A stretch of DNA of 55,178 nucleotides from contig CAZNLJ010000033.1 of NCBI GenBank assembly GCA_964573725.1, forward strand, positions 1-55,178, in the 5' to 3' direction. This stretch comes from UBA6168 sp964573725. Lineage in GTDB: Bacteria; Bacteroidota; Bacteroidia; Chitinophagales; Saprospiraceae. Numbering within the stretch: the first letter of the stretch is position 1; each line of letters opens with the position of its first letter. The notes under the pieces were generated by a model. The model was not told the origin of the DNA, ran no database searches, and was given only the letters and a program-made list of their open reading frames with translations. The position numbers and the translations under genes were made by a program. Of this stretch, positions 17,741 through 27,113 are shown one piece after another.

Positions 17741-20593
17741 ATGAAAAATTTCCTGCGGACAGCCCTCGTCACGTGCTGTGTCCTCTCGCTCGCCCCCTCC
17801 GGCAATGCCCAGCTTTCCTTCAGCGACCAGACGATTCCTTTGTTAGGTTCCTCCCCCGTCTATTCCGGCATCGCGGTGGCCGTGTCCGACATGAACGGCG
17901 ACGGCCTGGACGACGCCGTCCGCCTCCACGAGGGGACCACCCTCCGGATCGCCTACCAGGTGCCCGGCGGCGGGCCCTTCACCCATGTCGACCATGGCAC
18001 CCTGCCGGGAGACGCCTGGGCCATCGCCGTCGGGGATGTGGACAACGACGGATTCGCGGACATCCTGGCCGGCGGCTTCTACGACGGCATGAAGGTGCTG
18101 TCATCCGGCGGAACCCCGGATACCTATACCCAACAGGTCCTGCCCGGCAACAGCATCTTCGCACAGGGCAGCAACCTCGCGGACATCAACAACGACGGGT
18201 GGCTCGATGTATTCGCCTGTCACGACGACGGGGAAAGCCGGATCTGGGGCAACGACGGTACCGGCGGTTTCTTCCAGGCGGACGCCTGGATCGACATGGC
18301 CACCGTCCCGGCTTCCGACAACTCCGGCAACTACGGCTCCGTCTGGACCGATTTCGACAACGACGGCGACATCGACCTCTACATCGCCAAATGCCGCCAG
18401 GGCGTCAGCAATCCGGAAGATCCCCGCCGCATCAACGCCCTCTTCGTCAATGACGGCCAGGGGAATTTCACCGAAGCCGCCGCCGAATACGGCCTGAAGA
18501 TAAAATGGCAATCCTGGACCGCCGACTTCCAGGACATCGACAACGACGGGGACATGGACGCCCTCGTCACCAACCACGACTATCCGCTCCAGCTGCTTGA
18601 AAACGACGGCAGCGGCCACTTCACCGACATCTCGGTATCCGCCGGCGTCGCCGTCGACGGCGGCTTCCTGCAAGGCATCATGCGCGATTTCGACAACGAC
18701 GGCTACGTCGACATCCTGACGGCCGACCCCACCTACCTCTTCCGCAACAACGGTGACAAGACCTTCAGTCCCGTATCCGGCCCCCTAGTGAGCAGCGACC
18801 CGGGCACCATCGCCTGCGGCGACCTCAACCAAGACGGTTTCCAGGACATATATGCCGGCTATGCCTGCGGCATCACCTCCCCCTGCAACATCCCGGACAA
18901 GCTATGGCTCAACGACGGCAACGGCAACCATTTCCTCGCCGTCCGACTCGAGGGGGTCCAAAGCAACCGGGCCGGCATCGGCGCCCGCATCGAATTGCAC
19001 GGCAGCTGGGGAATCCAGGTCCGCGAGGTCCGCTCCGGGGAGAGTTACGGCATCATGAACGCCACCGCCCAACATTTCGGGATGGGGGCGGATACCCTGG
19101 CCGATTTCCTGGTCGTCCGCTGGCCCTCCGGGACCGTGGATGTCGTCCAACACCCCGCCGCCGACCAATTCCTGACCCTCGTGGAAGGGAGTACCTGTGC
19201 AGGTCCGGGATTTTCGCTGCTGCCCGACAATTCCGTCGTCTTGTGTCCGGGAGACAGCCTCCTGATCGCGGCACCGCCGGCCGCCGCCTACCTGTGGCAG
19301 AACGGATCCACCGAACCGGTGCTGACGGTCACCGCCGCCGGCACCTACCGGGTCGTCACCATCGATTCGAACGGCTGCACGAGCCTGTCCGAACCGGTCT
19401 CCGTCGTCCTCAACCCCGATGAAACGCCCGCCGTCTCCGTAGCGGGGGAAACCGAATTCTGCCGGGGCGGGAGCGTCCTGCTGACCGCTTCCGCCGCCGC
19501 CGCCTTCAGCTGGTCCAACGGGGAAACCACCCAGACAGTCGAGATCACCGAGACCGGCTCCTACCTGGTGACCGTACCGGGGGCCTGCGGCGATTTCAGT
19601 TCCGCCGCCGTGGAAATCACCGTCCTGGAGACCGCCCCGCCGGCCGTCACGGACACCATCCTGCAGGCGCCGGACTCCGTCGCCCTCGTGGCCGCCGGTC
19701 ATGCGCCGGCCTGGTACGATTCCCTGTTTTCCGCGGAGCCTTTATTCGTGGGAGATACGTTCCTGACGCCCTTCATCGAGGCGGACCGGACCTTCTACGT
19801 GGAGGACCGCGGCACGTTCGGCGGCGGAACGGCCACCACCGGCATGGCCGCCCACCAGGGAACCCCTTACAGCAGCAGCACCTTCAACGGACAGGTCATC
19901 TTCGACGCACTCGACGATTTCATCCTCCGGGCGGTCACCGTCCAGACCGACCAGGCGGGTACCCGCTGGATCGAGCTGGTCGATGACGGCGGCGAAGTAC
20001 TCCAAACGGTGGAGGTGGACCTCCCCACCGGGATTTCGGTGCTGACCCTGGATATCGAGGTCCCGGCCGGTACCAACTACATCCTCACGACCAACGCCGC
20101 CGTCAACCAGGCGACGCTGGGAACCGTTACCCCCCGCCTGCGACGCAGCGACCAGGGGGTCAACTATCCTTATGTCGTCGACGAGGTGGTCAGCATCAAC
20201 GGCTCGAACTTCGGCAACGGCTATTACTACTATTTTTACGACTGGAAAGTGGAGCTTCCCGCCCTGACCTGTACCAGCGACCGGGTTCCCGTCACGGTTT
20301 TCGTGCAGCCGACCGCCACCGGCGATGCGGCCGCACCCTCCGGCCTGCCCATGACGGCCCGGCCCAATCCCGGCGACGGCAGGTTCCTCGTCGACCACGG
20401 CCCGGCGGAGGCGTTCCGGTACCAGGTTTCGGATGCGCAGGGCCGCACGGTGGCCAGGGGTGACCTGCCGGCGGCCAGCGGCAACCGTAGCCCCTGGCCC
20501 CTCGATTTGACAGGCCTGCCGCCCGGCTGTTATTTCCTGCAGGTGACCCACCGGCAGGGTGTCGCCACCGAAATAATGGTCATCACCCGTTGA
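17741..20593 (+). CDS. Secreted VCBS/FG-GAP repeat protein with ASPIC-UnbV and T9SS sorting domains
   Basis: A 950-residue exported protein. Signal peptide: MKNFLRTALVTCCVLSLAPSGNAQ. Residues about 25-395 carry FG-GAP/VCBS repeats with calcium-type loops (DMNGDGLDD, DVDNDGFAD, DINNDGWLD, DFDNDGDID and others), expected to form a beta-propeller. An ASPIC/UnbV domain follows (about 396-485, ending WPSGTVDVV). Next come two Ig-like/PKD-type modules (about 490-640, with TYRV and SWSNGETT motifs) and a beta-rich region. The C-terminus (about 870-950, ARPNPGDGRF to GCYFLQV) is a type A type IX secretion sorting domain. Probably exported to the cell surface; ligand unknown. The frame upstream of 17741 has no signal, so this ATG is used. 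Confidence 0.9.
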   Translation: MKNFLRTALVTCCVLSLAPSGNAQLSFSDQTIPLLGSSPVYSGIAVAVSDMNGDGLDDAVRLHEGTTLRIAYQVPGGGPFTHVDHGTLPGDAWAIAVGDVDNDGFADILAGGFYDGMKVLSSGGTPDTYTQQVLPGNSIFAQGSNLADINNDGWLDVFACHDDGESRIWGNDGTGGFFQADAWIDMATVPASDNSGNYGSVWTDFDNDGDIDLYIAKCRQGVSNPEDPRRINALFVNDGQGNFTEAAAEYGLKIKWQSWTADFQDIDNDGDMDALVTNHDYPLQLLENDGSGHFTDISVSAGVAVDGGFLQGIMRDFDNDGYVDILTADPTYLFRNNGDKTFSPVSGPLVSSDPGTIACGDLNQDGFQDIYAGYACGITSPCNIPDKLWLNDGNGNHFLAVRLEGVQSNRAGIGARIELHGSWGIQVREVRSGESYGIMNATAQHFGMGADTLADFLVVRWPSGTVDVVQHPAADQFLTLVEGSTCAGPGFSLLPDNSVVLCPGDSLLIAAPPAAAYLWQNGSTEPVLTVTAAGTYRVVTIDSNGCTSLSEPVSVVLNPDETPAVSVAGETEFCRGGSVLLTASAAAAFSWSNGETTQTVEITETGSYLVTVPGACGDFSSAAVEITVLETAPPAVTDTILQAPDSVALVAAGHAPAWYDSLFSAEPLFVGDTFLTPFIEADRTFYVEDRGTFGGGTATTGMAAHQGTPYSSSTFNGQVIFDALDDFILRAVTVQTDQAGTRWIELVDDGGEVLQTVEVDLPTGISVLTLDIEVPAGTNYILTTNAAVNQATLGTVTPRLRRSDQGVNYPYVVDEVVSINGSNFGNGYYYYFYDWKVELPALTCTSDRVPVTVFVQPTATGDAAAPSGLPMTARPNPGDGRFLVDHGPAEAFRYQVSDAQGRTVARGDLPAASGNRSPWPLDLTGLPPGCYFLQVTHRQGVATEIMVITR

Positions 20594-20602
20594 CAAGGGC
20601 GC

Positions 20603-21190
20603 CTACCAGGCGATCCGGTCGCCCGGCCGGATGCCGTTGGCGGCCGTAAATCCGCCGTTGACCTCGACCACATACCGGGCCGGCCCCTCGGAAGCGATCG
20701 TCGCCTCCGAATGCGGAACCGTATTTTCGTGAATGTTGAGGATGGTCCGGTCCTCATCGACGAACAGGATGTCCAGGGGGATGAAGGTGTTTTTCATCCA
20801 GAACCCCTGTGGCTCGCTCCGCTCGAACAGGAAAAGCATGCCTTGGTCCGCGGCCATGGATTTCCGGTACATCAATCCGAACTGCCGCTCCATGTCGTTG
20901 TCGGCCAACTCCATGTCGATGGTGGCCCGCACCGCTCCATTTTCGCCGTCGAGAAAACGCAGGGTCCCTTCCTTGCGGAACTGCGGCTCCGGGATGGCGG
21001 CGGCGTCCGGGAAACCACCGGGCGGAATGTCCGGTCCGGCCGGCCGCCACCAGGACAACAGGTTCGGAAGCACCATGGCCAGCAAGGCCGATCCCAACAA
21101 CACGACGATCCAACGCCGCCGCCGTCGCATGGCGGCCACCCGGCCGGTTCCTTTCCTGCTTTTTCCGGGTTGCTTTCTTGAAACTTTCAT
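20603..21190 (-). CDS. DUF192 family membrane-anchored protein
   Basis: A 195-residue protein. A basic N-terminus (KVSRKQPGKSRKG, then RRRRRW) precedes a single membrane helix (about 29-45), so the domain faces the periplasm. The DUF192 domain follows (about 85-195) with its signatures ERQFGLMYRKSM, GMLFLFE, FWMKNTFIPLDILF and a final VNGG...GIRPGD. Function of the family is not established. The ATG at 21190 is preferred over one at 21325, because the extra residues look like translated spacer. It is convergent with the preceding T9SS gene, 9 bases apart. Confidence 0.88.
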   Translation of the reverse strand: MKVSRKQPGKSRKGTGRVAAMRRRRRWIVVLLGSALLAMVLPNLLSWWRPAGPDIPPGGFPDAAAIPEPQFRKEGTLRFLDGENGAVRATIDMELADNDMERQFGLMYRKSMAADQGMLFLFERSEPQGFWMKNTFIPLDILFVDEDRTILNIHENTVPHSEATIASEGPARYVVEVNGGFTAANGIRPGDRIAW

Positions 21191-21376
21191 CTGGGTCCTG
21201 TCTTGGTGAACGAATTGCCCCGGCTTTCGCCGCGGCGGGGAATCAACCTCAAAATAAAGCGCTTTTCGCCTATCATCGGTCCATCCGCCCCGGGAAAAGC
21301 CATCTCGGCCTACAAGTTTCGACACCGACGTCCGGGAAACAGCGCGCCGGGATAGGAGGACTAATTCGCTAAGCCC

Positions 21377-21384
21377 TATCTTTG
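21377..21384 (+). promoter_or_regulatory. Possible -7 element upstream of beta-helix lipoprotein gene
   Basis: TATCTTTG matches the -7 consensus, 70 bases before the ATG at 21454. No TTG lies at the right distance upstream, so support is partial. Confidence 0.35.
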
Positions 21385-21453
21385 TCCCGCATCATCGTCC
21401 GCGGGATTCCGATTCCAGGCCGCCGCGGACGGGCTTGCCAGCAACTTCGACTT

Positions 21454-22959
21454 ATGAGCGCCATCCGTTTGTTTCCGCTTTTGCTACCGCTTCTCCTGAC
21501 GTCCTGCCTGAAGGAGGAAACCTTCACCGTGTCGCGGGAAGACCGGCTGGCCTTCTCGACGGACACACTCCGTTTTGATACGGTCTTCACCGAATTGGGC
21601 TCCGCCACCCGCTTCCTGCGGGTGTACAACCGGCATAAGGAAAGCATCCGGATATCCCACATCCGGCTGGCAGGCAATTCCCGGTCCAAGTTCAACCTCA
21701 ACGTGGACGGGATCCCGGGCGACGTTCACCAGGACGTGGTCATCTACCCCAACGATTCGATCTACATCTTCGCCGAGGTCACCGTCGACCCTGACGACCC
21801 ACTGTCGGAAAGCCCCTTCTTCGTTTACGATTCCATCCTGTTCGAGACCAACGGCAACCTGCAGTCGGTGGTGCTGGAGGCCTGGGGCCAAAATGCCAAC
21901 TATGTGCCGAACCGGTGGTCGAAGGACAGTATCGTGCTGTACACCTGCAACGGCGGGGAGGTCGTCTGGGACGACCCCCGGCCCTATGTCGTCTATGGGA
22001 TCGTCGCCTTCGACGACTGTACCCTGACCTTGCCGGCCGGCACCCGGGTCCATGTGCACGGCGGTCTGTCCCGCACCCGCGACGCCGACGGTCAATCCGT
22101 CACCTACAACAGCGGGCGGCTGTTGTTCCTCGGGGACGGCAAGCTGCAGGTACGCGGCACGGCCGAGAACCCCGTCGTCCTGGAAGGCGACCGGCTGGAA
22201 CCGGCCTTTGCGGACGTGGACGGACAATGGACCGGGCTGATCTTCTCCGGGGCCGGCAAGGGACACCTGCTGGAGCATGCCGTGATCCGCAATTCCCTGT
22301 TCGGCATGTATGTGGATTCCGCCTGTGAGGTCACCTTGCGGAACGTCCGGGTCTTCCAGACCTCGGGGCCGGGGATTTTCGGCTACCATGCCCGCATCCG
22401 GGCGGAGAATTGCCTGGTGCACAGCAACGGCTCCCATTCCGTCCAGCTGGTCTACGGCGGGAATTACCGCTTCGATTACTGTACGCTGGCGAACTACGGC
22501 ACCGATGCCCCGGCCTTGAGCATGGGCAACGGCATCTGCGACGACCCGCTTTGTGCGGAGGCACCGCCCCGCATCAACAAGCTGACCGCCCGGTTCGTCA
22601 ACTGCATCCTGTACGGATCCAAGCGGGACGAGCTTTCCCTTTCCGATTTCACCGGCAACCGGGGGGCGGATCCCTTCAGCCTGGATTACCGGCTGGAACA
22701 TTGTATCGTCCGGGTCGACGAACTGCTGGACCCCATGAACGGGTTTCCGGATTTCTACGACCATTGCGACCCTTGTTTCAGCCCCGCCACGGGAGACGCC
22801 CTTTTCGCGGATACCGGTGCGGACGATTACCGCCTGGATACCTTGTCCTTTGCGGAGGGCAAGGCGATGGTCCTGCCGACGATTACCTTGGACCTCGACG
22901 GCAATCCGCGCGACCCGGCCCAACCGGACATCGGCTGCTTCGAATACAAACAACCCTGA
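21454..22959 (+). CDS. Lipoprotein with parallel beta-helix domain
   Basis: A 501-residue lipoprotein: MSAIRLFPLLLPLLLTSC with the lipobox Cys at 18. The first ~160 residues form a beta-sandwich-like part (FDTVFTELGSATRFLRVYNRH, common in Bacteroidota surface proteins). The rest has repeated short strands of a right-handed beta-helix (LEHAVIRNSLFGMYVDSACEVTLRNVRVFQTSGPGIFGY...), ending PDIGCFEY. That ending is typical of choice-of-anchor or parallel beta-helix proteins. Probably outer-membrane attached; no catalytic motif is recognised. The DUF2062 gene follows 5 bases later, so they may be co-transcribed. An upstream ATG at 21382 would bury the lipobox. Confidence 0.85.
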   Translation: MSAIRLFPLLLPLLLTSCLKEETFTVSREDRLAFSTDTLRFDTVFTELGSATRFLRVYNRHKESIRISHIRLAGNSRSKFNLNVDGIPGDVHQDVVIYPNDSIYIFAEVTVDPDDPLSESPFFVYDSILFETNGNLQSVVLEAWGQNANYVPNRWSKDSIVLYTCNGGEVVWDDPRPYVVYGIVAFDDCTLTLPAGTRVHVHGGLSRTRDADGQSVTYNSGRLLFLGDGKLQVRGTAENPVVLEGDRLEPAFADVDGQWTGLIFSGAGKGHLLEHAVIRNSLFGMYVDSACEVTLRNVRVFQTSGPGIFGYHARIRAENCLVHSNGSHSVQLVYGGNYRFDYCTLANYGTDAPALSMGNGICDDPLCAEAPPRINKLTARFVNCILYGSKRDELSLSDFTGNRGADPFSLDYRLEHCIVRVDELLDPMNGFPDFYDHCDPCFSPATGDALFADTGADDYRLDTLSFAEGKAMVLPTITLDLDGNPRDPAQPDIGCFEYKQP

Positions 22960-22964
22960 GCCAC

Positions 22965-23435
22965 ATGGCCCCTTGGTCCGCCATCCGAAAGCAGGCCGGC
23001 CGTTTGCTCCGGCAAGGCACCGGAAATCCGCATGCCCTGGCCTTGAGTACGACCATCGGGCTGCTGCTGGGGCTCTTCCCTGTCGTCGGTGTCACCACCT
23101 TCGCCATGACCATCCTGACGGTGCGGTTTTCGCTGAACCTGCCCTTGATGCTGGGCGTCAGCTACCTGATTTATCCGTTCCAGCTGCTGCTGATCATCCC
23201 GTTCATCCGGCTGGGGGAACGGATGGCCGGCGCGCCCCGGTTTCCGATTTCCTTCGCCACCCTGAAAAACAGGCTGCTGGAAGACCTGCCCGGCACCTTG
23301 TCGGCCTTGGGTATCGCCAACCTGCACGCCGTCCTGGCCTGGTCGTTGGTCTCCCTACCGGCCGGCCTGCTGCTGTACTTCGGTCTTCGGGCCTTCTTCC
23401 GCCGGCTTCCGCCGACCGGTAGGCGGACAGCCTGA
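22965..23435 (+). CDS. DUF2062 domain membrane protein
   Basis: A 156-residue protein with the DUF2062 pattern: an N-terminal GTGNPHALALSTTIGLLLGLFPVVGVTT segment, then paired hydrophobic helices (SLNLPLMLGVSYLIYPFQLLLIIPFIRLG) and a last helix near residues 118-145. Such domains occur alone or fused to glycosyltransferases; the molecular role is unknown. It begins 5 bases after the beta-helix lipoprotein stop. Confidence 0.85.
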   Translation: MAPWSAIRKQAGRLLRQGTGNPHALALSTTIGLLLGLFPVVGVTTFAMTILTVRFSLNLPLMLGVSYLIYPFQLLLIIPFIRLGERMAGAPRFPISFATLKNRLLEDLPGTLSALGIANLHAVLAWSLVSLPAGLLLYFGLRAFFRRLPPTGRRTA

Positions 23436-23503
23436 GGGAGCCCATCCTTTTATCCTCGGACCGCCTCTTTTCATGCGGCCGCGAAAATTCAAGCGTCACT
23501 TTT

Positions 23504-23534
23504 TTGTAAAATCAGCAGCGGTTCCCTACCTTAG
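23504..23534 (+). promoter_or_regulatory. Candidate promoter upstream of the proline-rich protein
   Basis: TTG at 23504-23506, a 20-base spacer and TACCTTAG at 23527-23534 (one mismatch to TAnnTTTG) fit the Bacteroidota pattern. The ATG is about 115 bases downstream, implying a long leader. Confidence 0.35.
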
Positions 23535-23648
23535 TCCAACAGCTATATATCCCGACCGCATACCGGCTCCCTGTATAAACCGAGTCCAATTGCCATACCC
23601 GGTCTCCAGACGGGAGGCATTCATTTCATATTCACCACACTTGCTTTC

Positions 23649-24101
23649 ATGAAAAGAAAAACGAACCTGCTTTTGGTGCTGCTCGTGTCCGGCGGCACCG
23701 GCCCGCTTTGGGCGCAAGCCGACCGCGACCCCCTCGGTCCGGAAAAGGGCGTATCCACCATGCCGACCCACCGGCCCATACCGCCGCCGCCGCGGGATGA
23801 GAAGGTCCTGTCCGACCAGGACATGCCCGTGGCCCCGGCCGCCCGGGTCCTGCCGGTTTCCGGCACCGATCGGGAAGGAATGAGCGGCTTCGACCACCGG
23901 CCCATACCAGCGCCGCCGACCGACGGCCGGCAGGACAAGCCGGCGACGGCGGACCGGCCCGCCGTCCTGCCGGGAGCCCCCAACCGGGAAGGCGACAGCG
24001 GGCGGGACCATCGCCGCATCTCCCCGCCGCCCACCGACGAACCGAAAGAAGAGCCGCTATCTCCTGCCGGCCCCGCCGGCGGTAAAACCCGGCGGGAATG
24101 A
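23649..24101 (+). CDS. Small secreted proline-rich protein with three repeats
   Basis: A 150-residue protein with a signal peptide (MKRKTNLLLVLLVSGGTGPLWAQA). The mature part is low-complexity and proline-rich, built on three imperfect repeats around HRPIPPPPRD (41-50), HRPIPAPPTD (83-92) and HRRISPPPTD (121-130). They are separated by linkers that themselves resemble each other (LPVSGTDREGMSGFD and LPGAPNREGDSGRD). No family recognised; an extended periplasmic or extracellular linker or binding peptide is a guess. It is the first of three consecutive genes for exported proteins. Confidence 0.7.
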   Translation: MKRKTNLLLVLLVSGGTGPLWAQADRDPLGPEKGVSTMPTHRPIPPPPRDEKVLSDQDMPVAPAARVLPVSGTDREGMSGFDHRPIPAPPTDGRQDKPATADRPAVLPGAPNREGDSGRDHRRISPPPTDEPKEEPLSPAGPAGGKTRRE

Positions 24102-24166
24102 ATATGCCCGGGTCACAACGCCCTCCCCGTCAAGCCATTTATCTGACTTCATCAACAAATCAACGC

Positions 24167-25135
24167 ATGAAAACGACCGTCACCTTTTCTTCCATCGCCT
24201 TCTCCGTCTCCCTGCTGGCCTCGCTTCCCTTATCCGGACAAAGACTCCACATCGAAGGATCTTCCAGCGGATTGATCACAACGGCGACCCCCATCGCCCG
24301 GATAGAAGCCACCAGCCTGACCGCGGGCGGCGATATCCTGGAGCTCCTGGCGCCGGCAGGCAGTCCTTCCAACATCTTGTTCATCACCAGCGGCGAATAC
24401 CTGGAATGCCAGAAGGAGGATGAAGTGGAAGCCACGATTTCCGTCGGGGGCAAGGCTTACCTGAAGCGGGAGCTGCAGCTCGGCACCACCATCGACATCG
24501 CCGCCGACAGCTACTACAGCTCCGCCGAGATGTTGCTGGCGGACGCCGACGACAACCAGACCATCAAGATCCGGGCAAAGGATGTCTCCACCAATATCGG
24601 CGGGGAAATCCTGCTGTACGGTGATTCGCTGCGCAAGACCGTCGAGATCGACGGCAACTGGAGCGGTACCAACCGCGGGCGCGTCATCACGGACGAACTG
24701 CAGATCGTAGGGGGTTCCGATTTGGCCGAAAACTTCGACGTCCGGGCCGACGACGCCCTGAAGCCCGGCCTGCTCGTATCCATCGACCCGGCCCATCCCG
24801 GGGAGCTGGCCCTGACACAACGGGCCTATGATGTGGCCGTCGCGGGCGTCATCAGCGGTGCCAACGGGGTGCACACCGGGTTTTTCATGGGACAACGCGG
24901 GACCGACGTCGCCGACGGGCACTGGCCCGTGGCACTGGCCGGCCGGGTGTATGTCCTGGCAGATGCCGACCTCGGCGCCATCGAACCCGGCGACCTCCTG
25001 ACCTCCGCCCCCACCCCCGGTCATGCCATGAAGGTGCGGAACCGCCGCAAGGCGCAAGGCGCTGTCATCGGTAAGGCCATGACGGGCCTTGCGGAAGGGA
25101 AAGGCCATGTGCTGGTACTCATCAGCCTGCAGTGA
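24167..25135 (+). CDS. Secreted protein with peptidase-G2-like C-terminal domain
   Basis: A 322-residue protein with a signal peptide (MKTTVTFSSIAFSVSLLASLPLSGQ). The middle is beta-rich. The C-terminal ~100 residues contain NFDVRADDALKPGLLVSID, GRVYVLADADLGAIEPGDLLTSAPTPGHAMKV and AVIGKAMTGLAEGKGHVLVLISLQ. This resembles the small domain found at the end of phage-tail-fibre-like and intramolecular-chaperone (Peptidase_G2-type) proteins. Family assignment is from memory of this motif and is moderate. The ATG at 24167 starts the signal peptide. Its stop lies 113 bases before the S8 protease. Confidence 0.6.
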   Translation: MKTTVTFSSIAFSVSLLASLPLSGQRLHIEGSSSGLITTATPIARIEATSLTAGGDILELLAPAGSPSNILFITSGEYLECQKEDEVEATISVGGKAYLKRELQLGTTIDIAADSYYSSAEMLLADADDNQTIKIRAKDVSTNIGGEILLYGDSLRKTVEIDGNWSGTNRGRVITDELQIVGGSDLAENFDVRADDALKPGLLVSIDPAHPGELALTQRAYDVAVAGVISGANGVHTGFFMGQRGTDVADGHWPVALAGRVYVLADADLGAIEPGDLLTSAPTPGHAMKVRNRRKAQGAVIGKAMTGLAEGKGHVLVLISLQ

Positions 25136-25248
25136 TGTCTCCTGTCGGCCGCCGGGTGTCAGACCTTCCTGCCAACCGGATGCCCGCCGCCCGGGAGGGC
25201 GGTGGTCACGACCGGAACACCCCGCTCATCTTTCTTAAATCTGACCGT

Positions 25249-27063
25249 ATGAAATATTTCCTCACCATCCTGGCCTGCCTGCTTGTGGGAGGCGCAGGAC
25301 AGGCACAAGATATGCCGGCCGACGTCGATATGGGCCGGAAGAACCCCTACCCCTTCATCGGCACCCAATTGCTCGACCTGTCGGAGAAGGCGGCAAAAGA
25401 CCTGCCGGCCGCCGTTGAAATGGCGCAACAGCGGAATATGCTGGTGAAAGACGGATCCGTCTACGTGGAATTCGTCCGCGGCAGCCAGACGGACACCCAC
25501 CTGCCCATCGACAACGAGGCCCTCCGACGCCTCCCCGATGTGGAAGTGACGACCACCTTCGTCAACCGGACCAGCGCCTGGGTCCGGCTGGACCGGCTGC
25601 TGGAAACCGCCCGGGCCCTGCCGCCCGACCACCAGATGGAGGCGGCCATCCTCCCCATCGGCGACAACCAGGGCCCCGGCATCATGAACTCCGACAGCTA
25701 CTCGACCGCCGGCACCGGCATGCTGGTCGCCATCATCGATAGCGGTTTCGATTCCCTGACGGAAGCCCGGGCCGCCGGCACCGCCCCCACCGCCGCCAAC
25801 ACCACCGCCTACGATTACCCCGGGGGCGGGATCCAGACGGTCACCCAGCATGGCACCGGCTGCCTCGAAACCGTCTTCGACCACGTTCCCAATGCCCAGT
25901 ACAACATCTACAAGGTCGCCACCACCAGCGACCTGGGGACCGCCGTCAACCAGTGCATCGCCAACGGCGTGGATGTGATTTCCCACTCCGTCAGCTGGTA
26001 CAACCTGGGCTGGGCCGACGACTCCGGTGCCGCCTGCACCGCCGCCAACAACGCCTCGAACAACGGGATCCTCTTCTTCAATTCCGCCGGCAACCGACAT
26101 GGCCAACACTGGGAAGGCGCCTTCAATAATTCCGACAGCGATAACTGGCACAACTGGGTCGGCACGTCGGACGAACAGAACGCTTTCACCCTGGGCGGGG
26201 GCCGGTCCGTCAACATCCGTATGCAGTGGAACAGCGCCTCCTCGAATGACCACTACGACCTGTACTTGTACACCACCTCCACCACCCTCGTCGCCTCCAG
26301 CACCAATACCAACAATTTCGAATCGATTTCCTATACCAATACAGGGGCCAGCACGCAAAATCTATTTCTGGCGGTCTTCAAGAACACCACCAGCCCCCCC
26401 ACCTTCGAAGTGTTCATCTACGGCAGTCCCTCCAACCTGGAGTATTTCACCGATTCCGGCAGCACCACCTCCCCCTCCAACGCCCTGGGCAGCAATGTCA
26501 TCAGCGTCGGAGCGGTGCCGCGGACGAGTTATGAGGATCCGGCCGGCACCGCCGGCATCGAGGCGAGCTACTCCAGCCGCGGACCGACCAACAGCGGCAA
26601 CCAGGCACCGGACCTCTGCGCACCCACCAACACCTCCACCGTCGCCTATGCGGGCGCCTTCGGCGGCACCAGCTGCGCCACCCCGAATGCCGCCGGCACC
26701 GCCGCCGCCTTCTGGTCCGGCCACCCGGCCCTGAATGCCACCGGCGTCCGCCGGATCCTTTTCGCCAAGGCCGACCTGTACAAGGACTGGGGTACGTCCG
26801 GCATCGACAACATCTTCGGCCGCGGAGGCGTCTATCTCCATGACTACCACTCCCTGAACCGATATGTGCTCAAATCCGCCGGCAACACCACCTCCCTGAG
26901 CACCCTGCCGTATTACAGCATCGGCGATATCGACAGCGACGGCACGGTTCCTTCGGACCTCCGGATCTTTTACCTGGATACCTACGACACGGCACCGGGC
27001 ACTTCCGTGCTGATCGACAAACCCATGTTGTACAAATCCGTTCCGGGCACCCTGATCGATTGA
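25249..27063 (+). CDS. Secreted subtilisin-like serine protease (S8) with inserted beta domain
   Basis: A 604-residue protease with a signal peptide (MKYFLTILACLLVGGAGQAQ). Catalytic triad motifs are VAIIDSGFD (Asp, about 163), QHGTGCLETV (His, about 203) and GGTSCATPNAAG (Ser, about 475); the oxyanion Asn lies in FFNSAGNRH (about 280). Between the Asn and Ser motifs sits an extra ~150-residue segment rich in Ser/Thr/Asn (RMQWNSASSNDHYDLYLY...), likely a PPC-type beta-sandwich. No type IX sorting domain is visible at the C-terminus, which ends shortly after a helical/beta tail. Probably extracellular or periplasmic. Confidence 0.88.
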   Translation: MKYFLTILACLLVGGAGQAQDMPADVDMGRKNPYPFIGTQLLDLSEKAAKDLPAAVEMAQQRNMLVKDGSVYVEFVRGSQTDTHLPIDNEALRRLPDVEVTTTFVNRTSAWVRLDRLLETARALPPDHQMEAAILPIGDNQGPGIMNSDSYSTAGTGMLVAIIDSGFDSLTEARAAGTAPTAANTTAYDYPGGGIQTVTQHGTGCLETVFDHVPNAQYNIYKVATTSDLGTAVNQCIANGVDVISHSVSWYNLGWADDSGAACTAANNASNNGILFFNSAGNRHGQHWEGAFNNSDSDNWHNWVGTSDEQNAFTLGGGRSVNIRMQWNSASSNDHYDLYLYTTSTTLVASSTNTNNFESISYTNTGASTQNLFLAVFKNTTSPPTFEVFIYGSPSNLEYFTDSGSTTSPSNALGSNVISVGAVPRTSYEDPAGTAGIEASYSSRGPTNSGNQAPDLCAPTNTSTVAYAGAFGGTSCATPNAAGTAAAFWSGHPALNATGVRRILFAKADLYKDWGTSGIDNIFGRGGVYLHDYHSLNRYVLKSAGNTTSLSTLPYYSIGDIDSDGTVPSDLRIFYLDTYDTAPGTSVLIDKPMLYKSVPGTLID

Positions 27064-27113
27064 ACCGGGAACCGGTCCGGCAGGGTGCTTCCCTACCGGA
27101 CCGGCTCCCGGTT
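27063..27113. terminator. Long hairpin between convergent S8 protease and BASS genes
   Basis: An 18-base arm at 27063-27080 pairs with 27096-27113 with one mismatch, with a 15-base loop that itself contains GGG/CCC. The left arm begins in the stop codon of the protease gene. The right arm lies in the last codons of the symporter gene. It has no T-run, so it is either a bidirectional stem-loop blocking read-through or an RNA 3'-end stabiliser. Confidence 0.5.
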
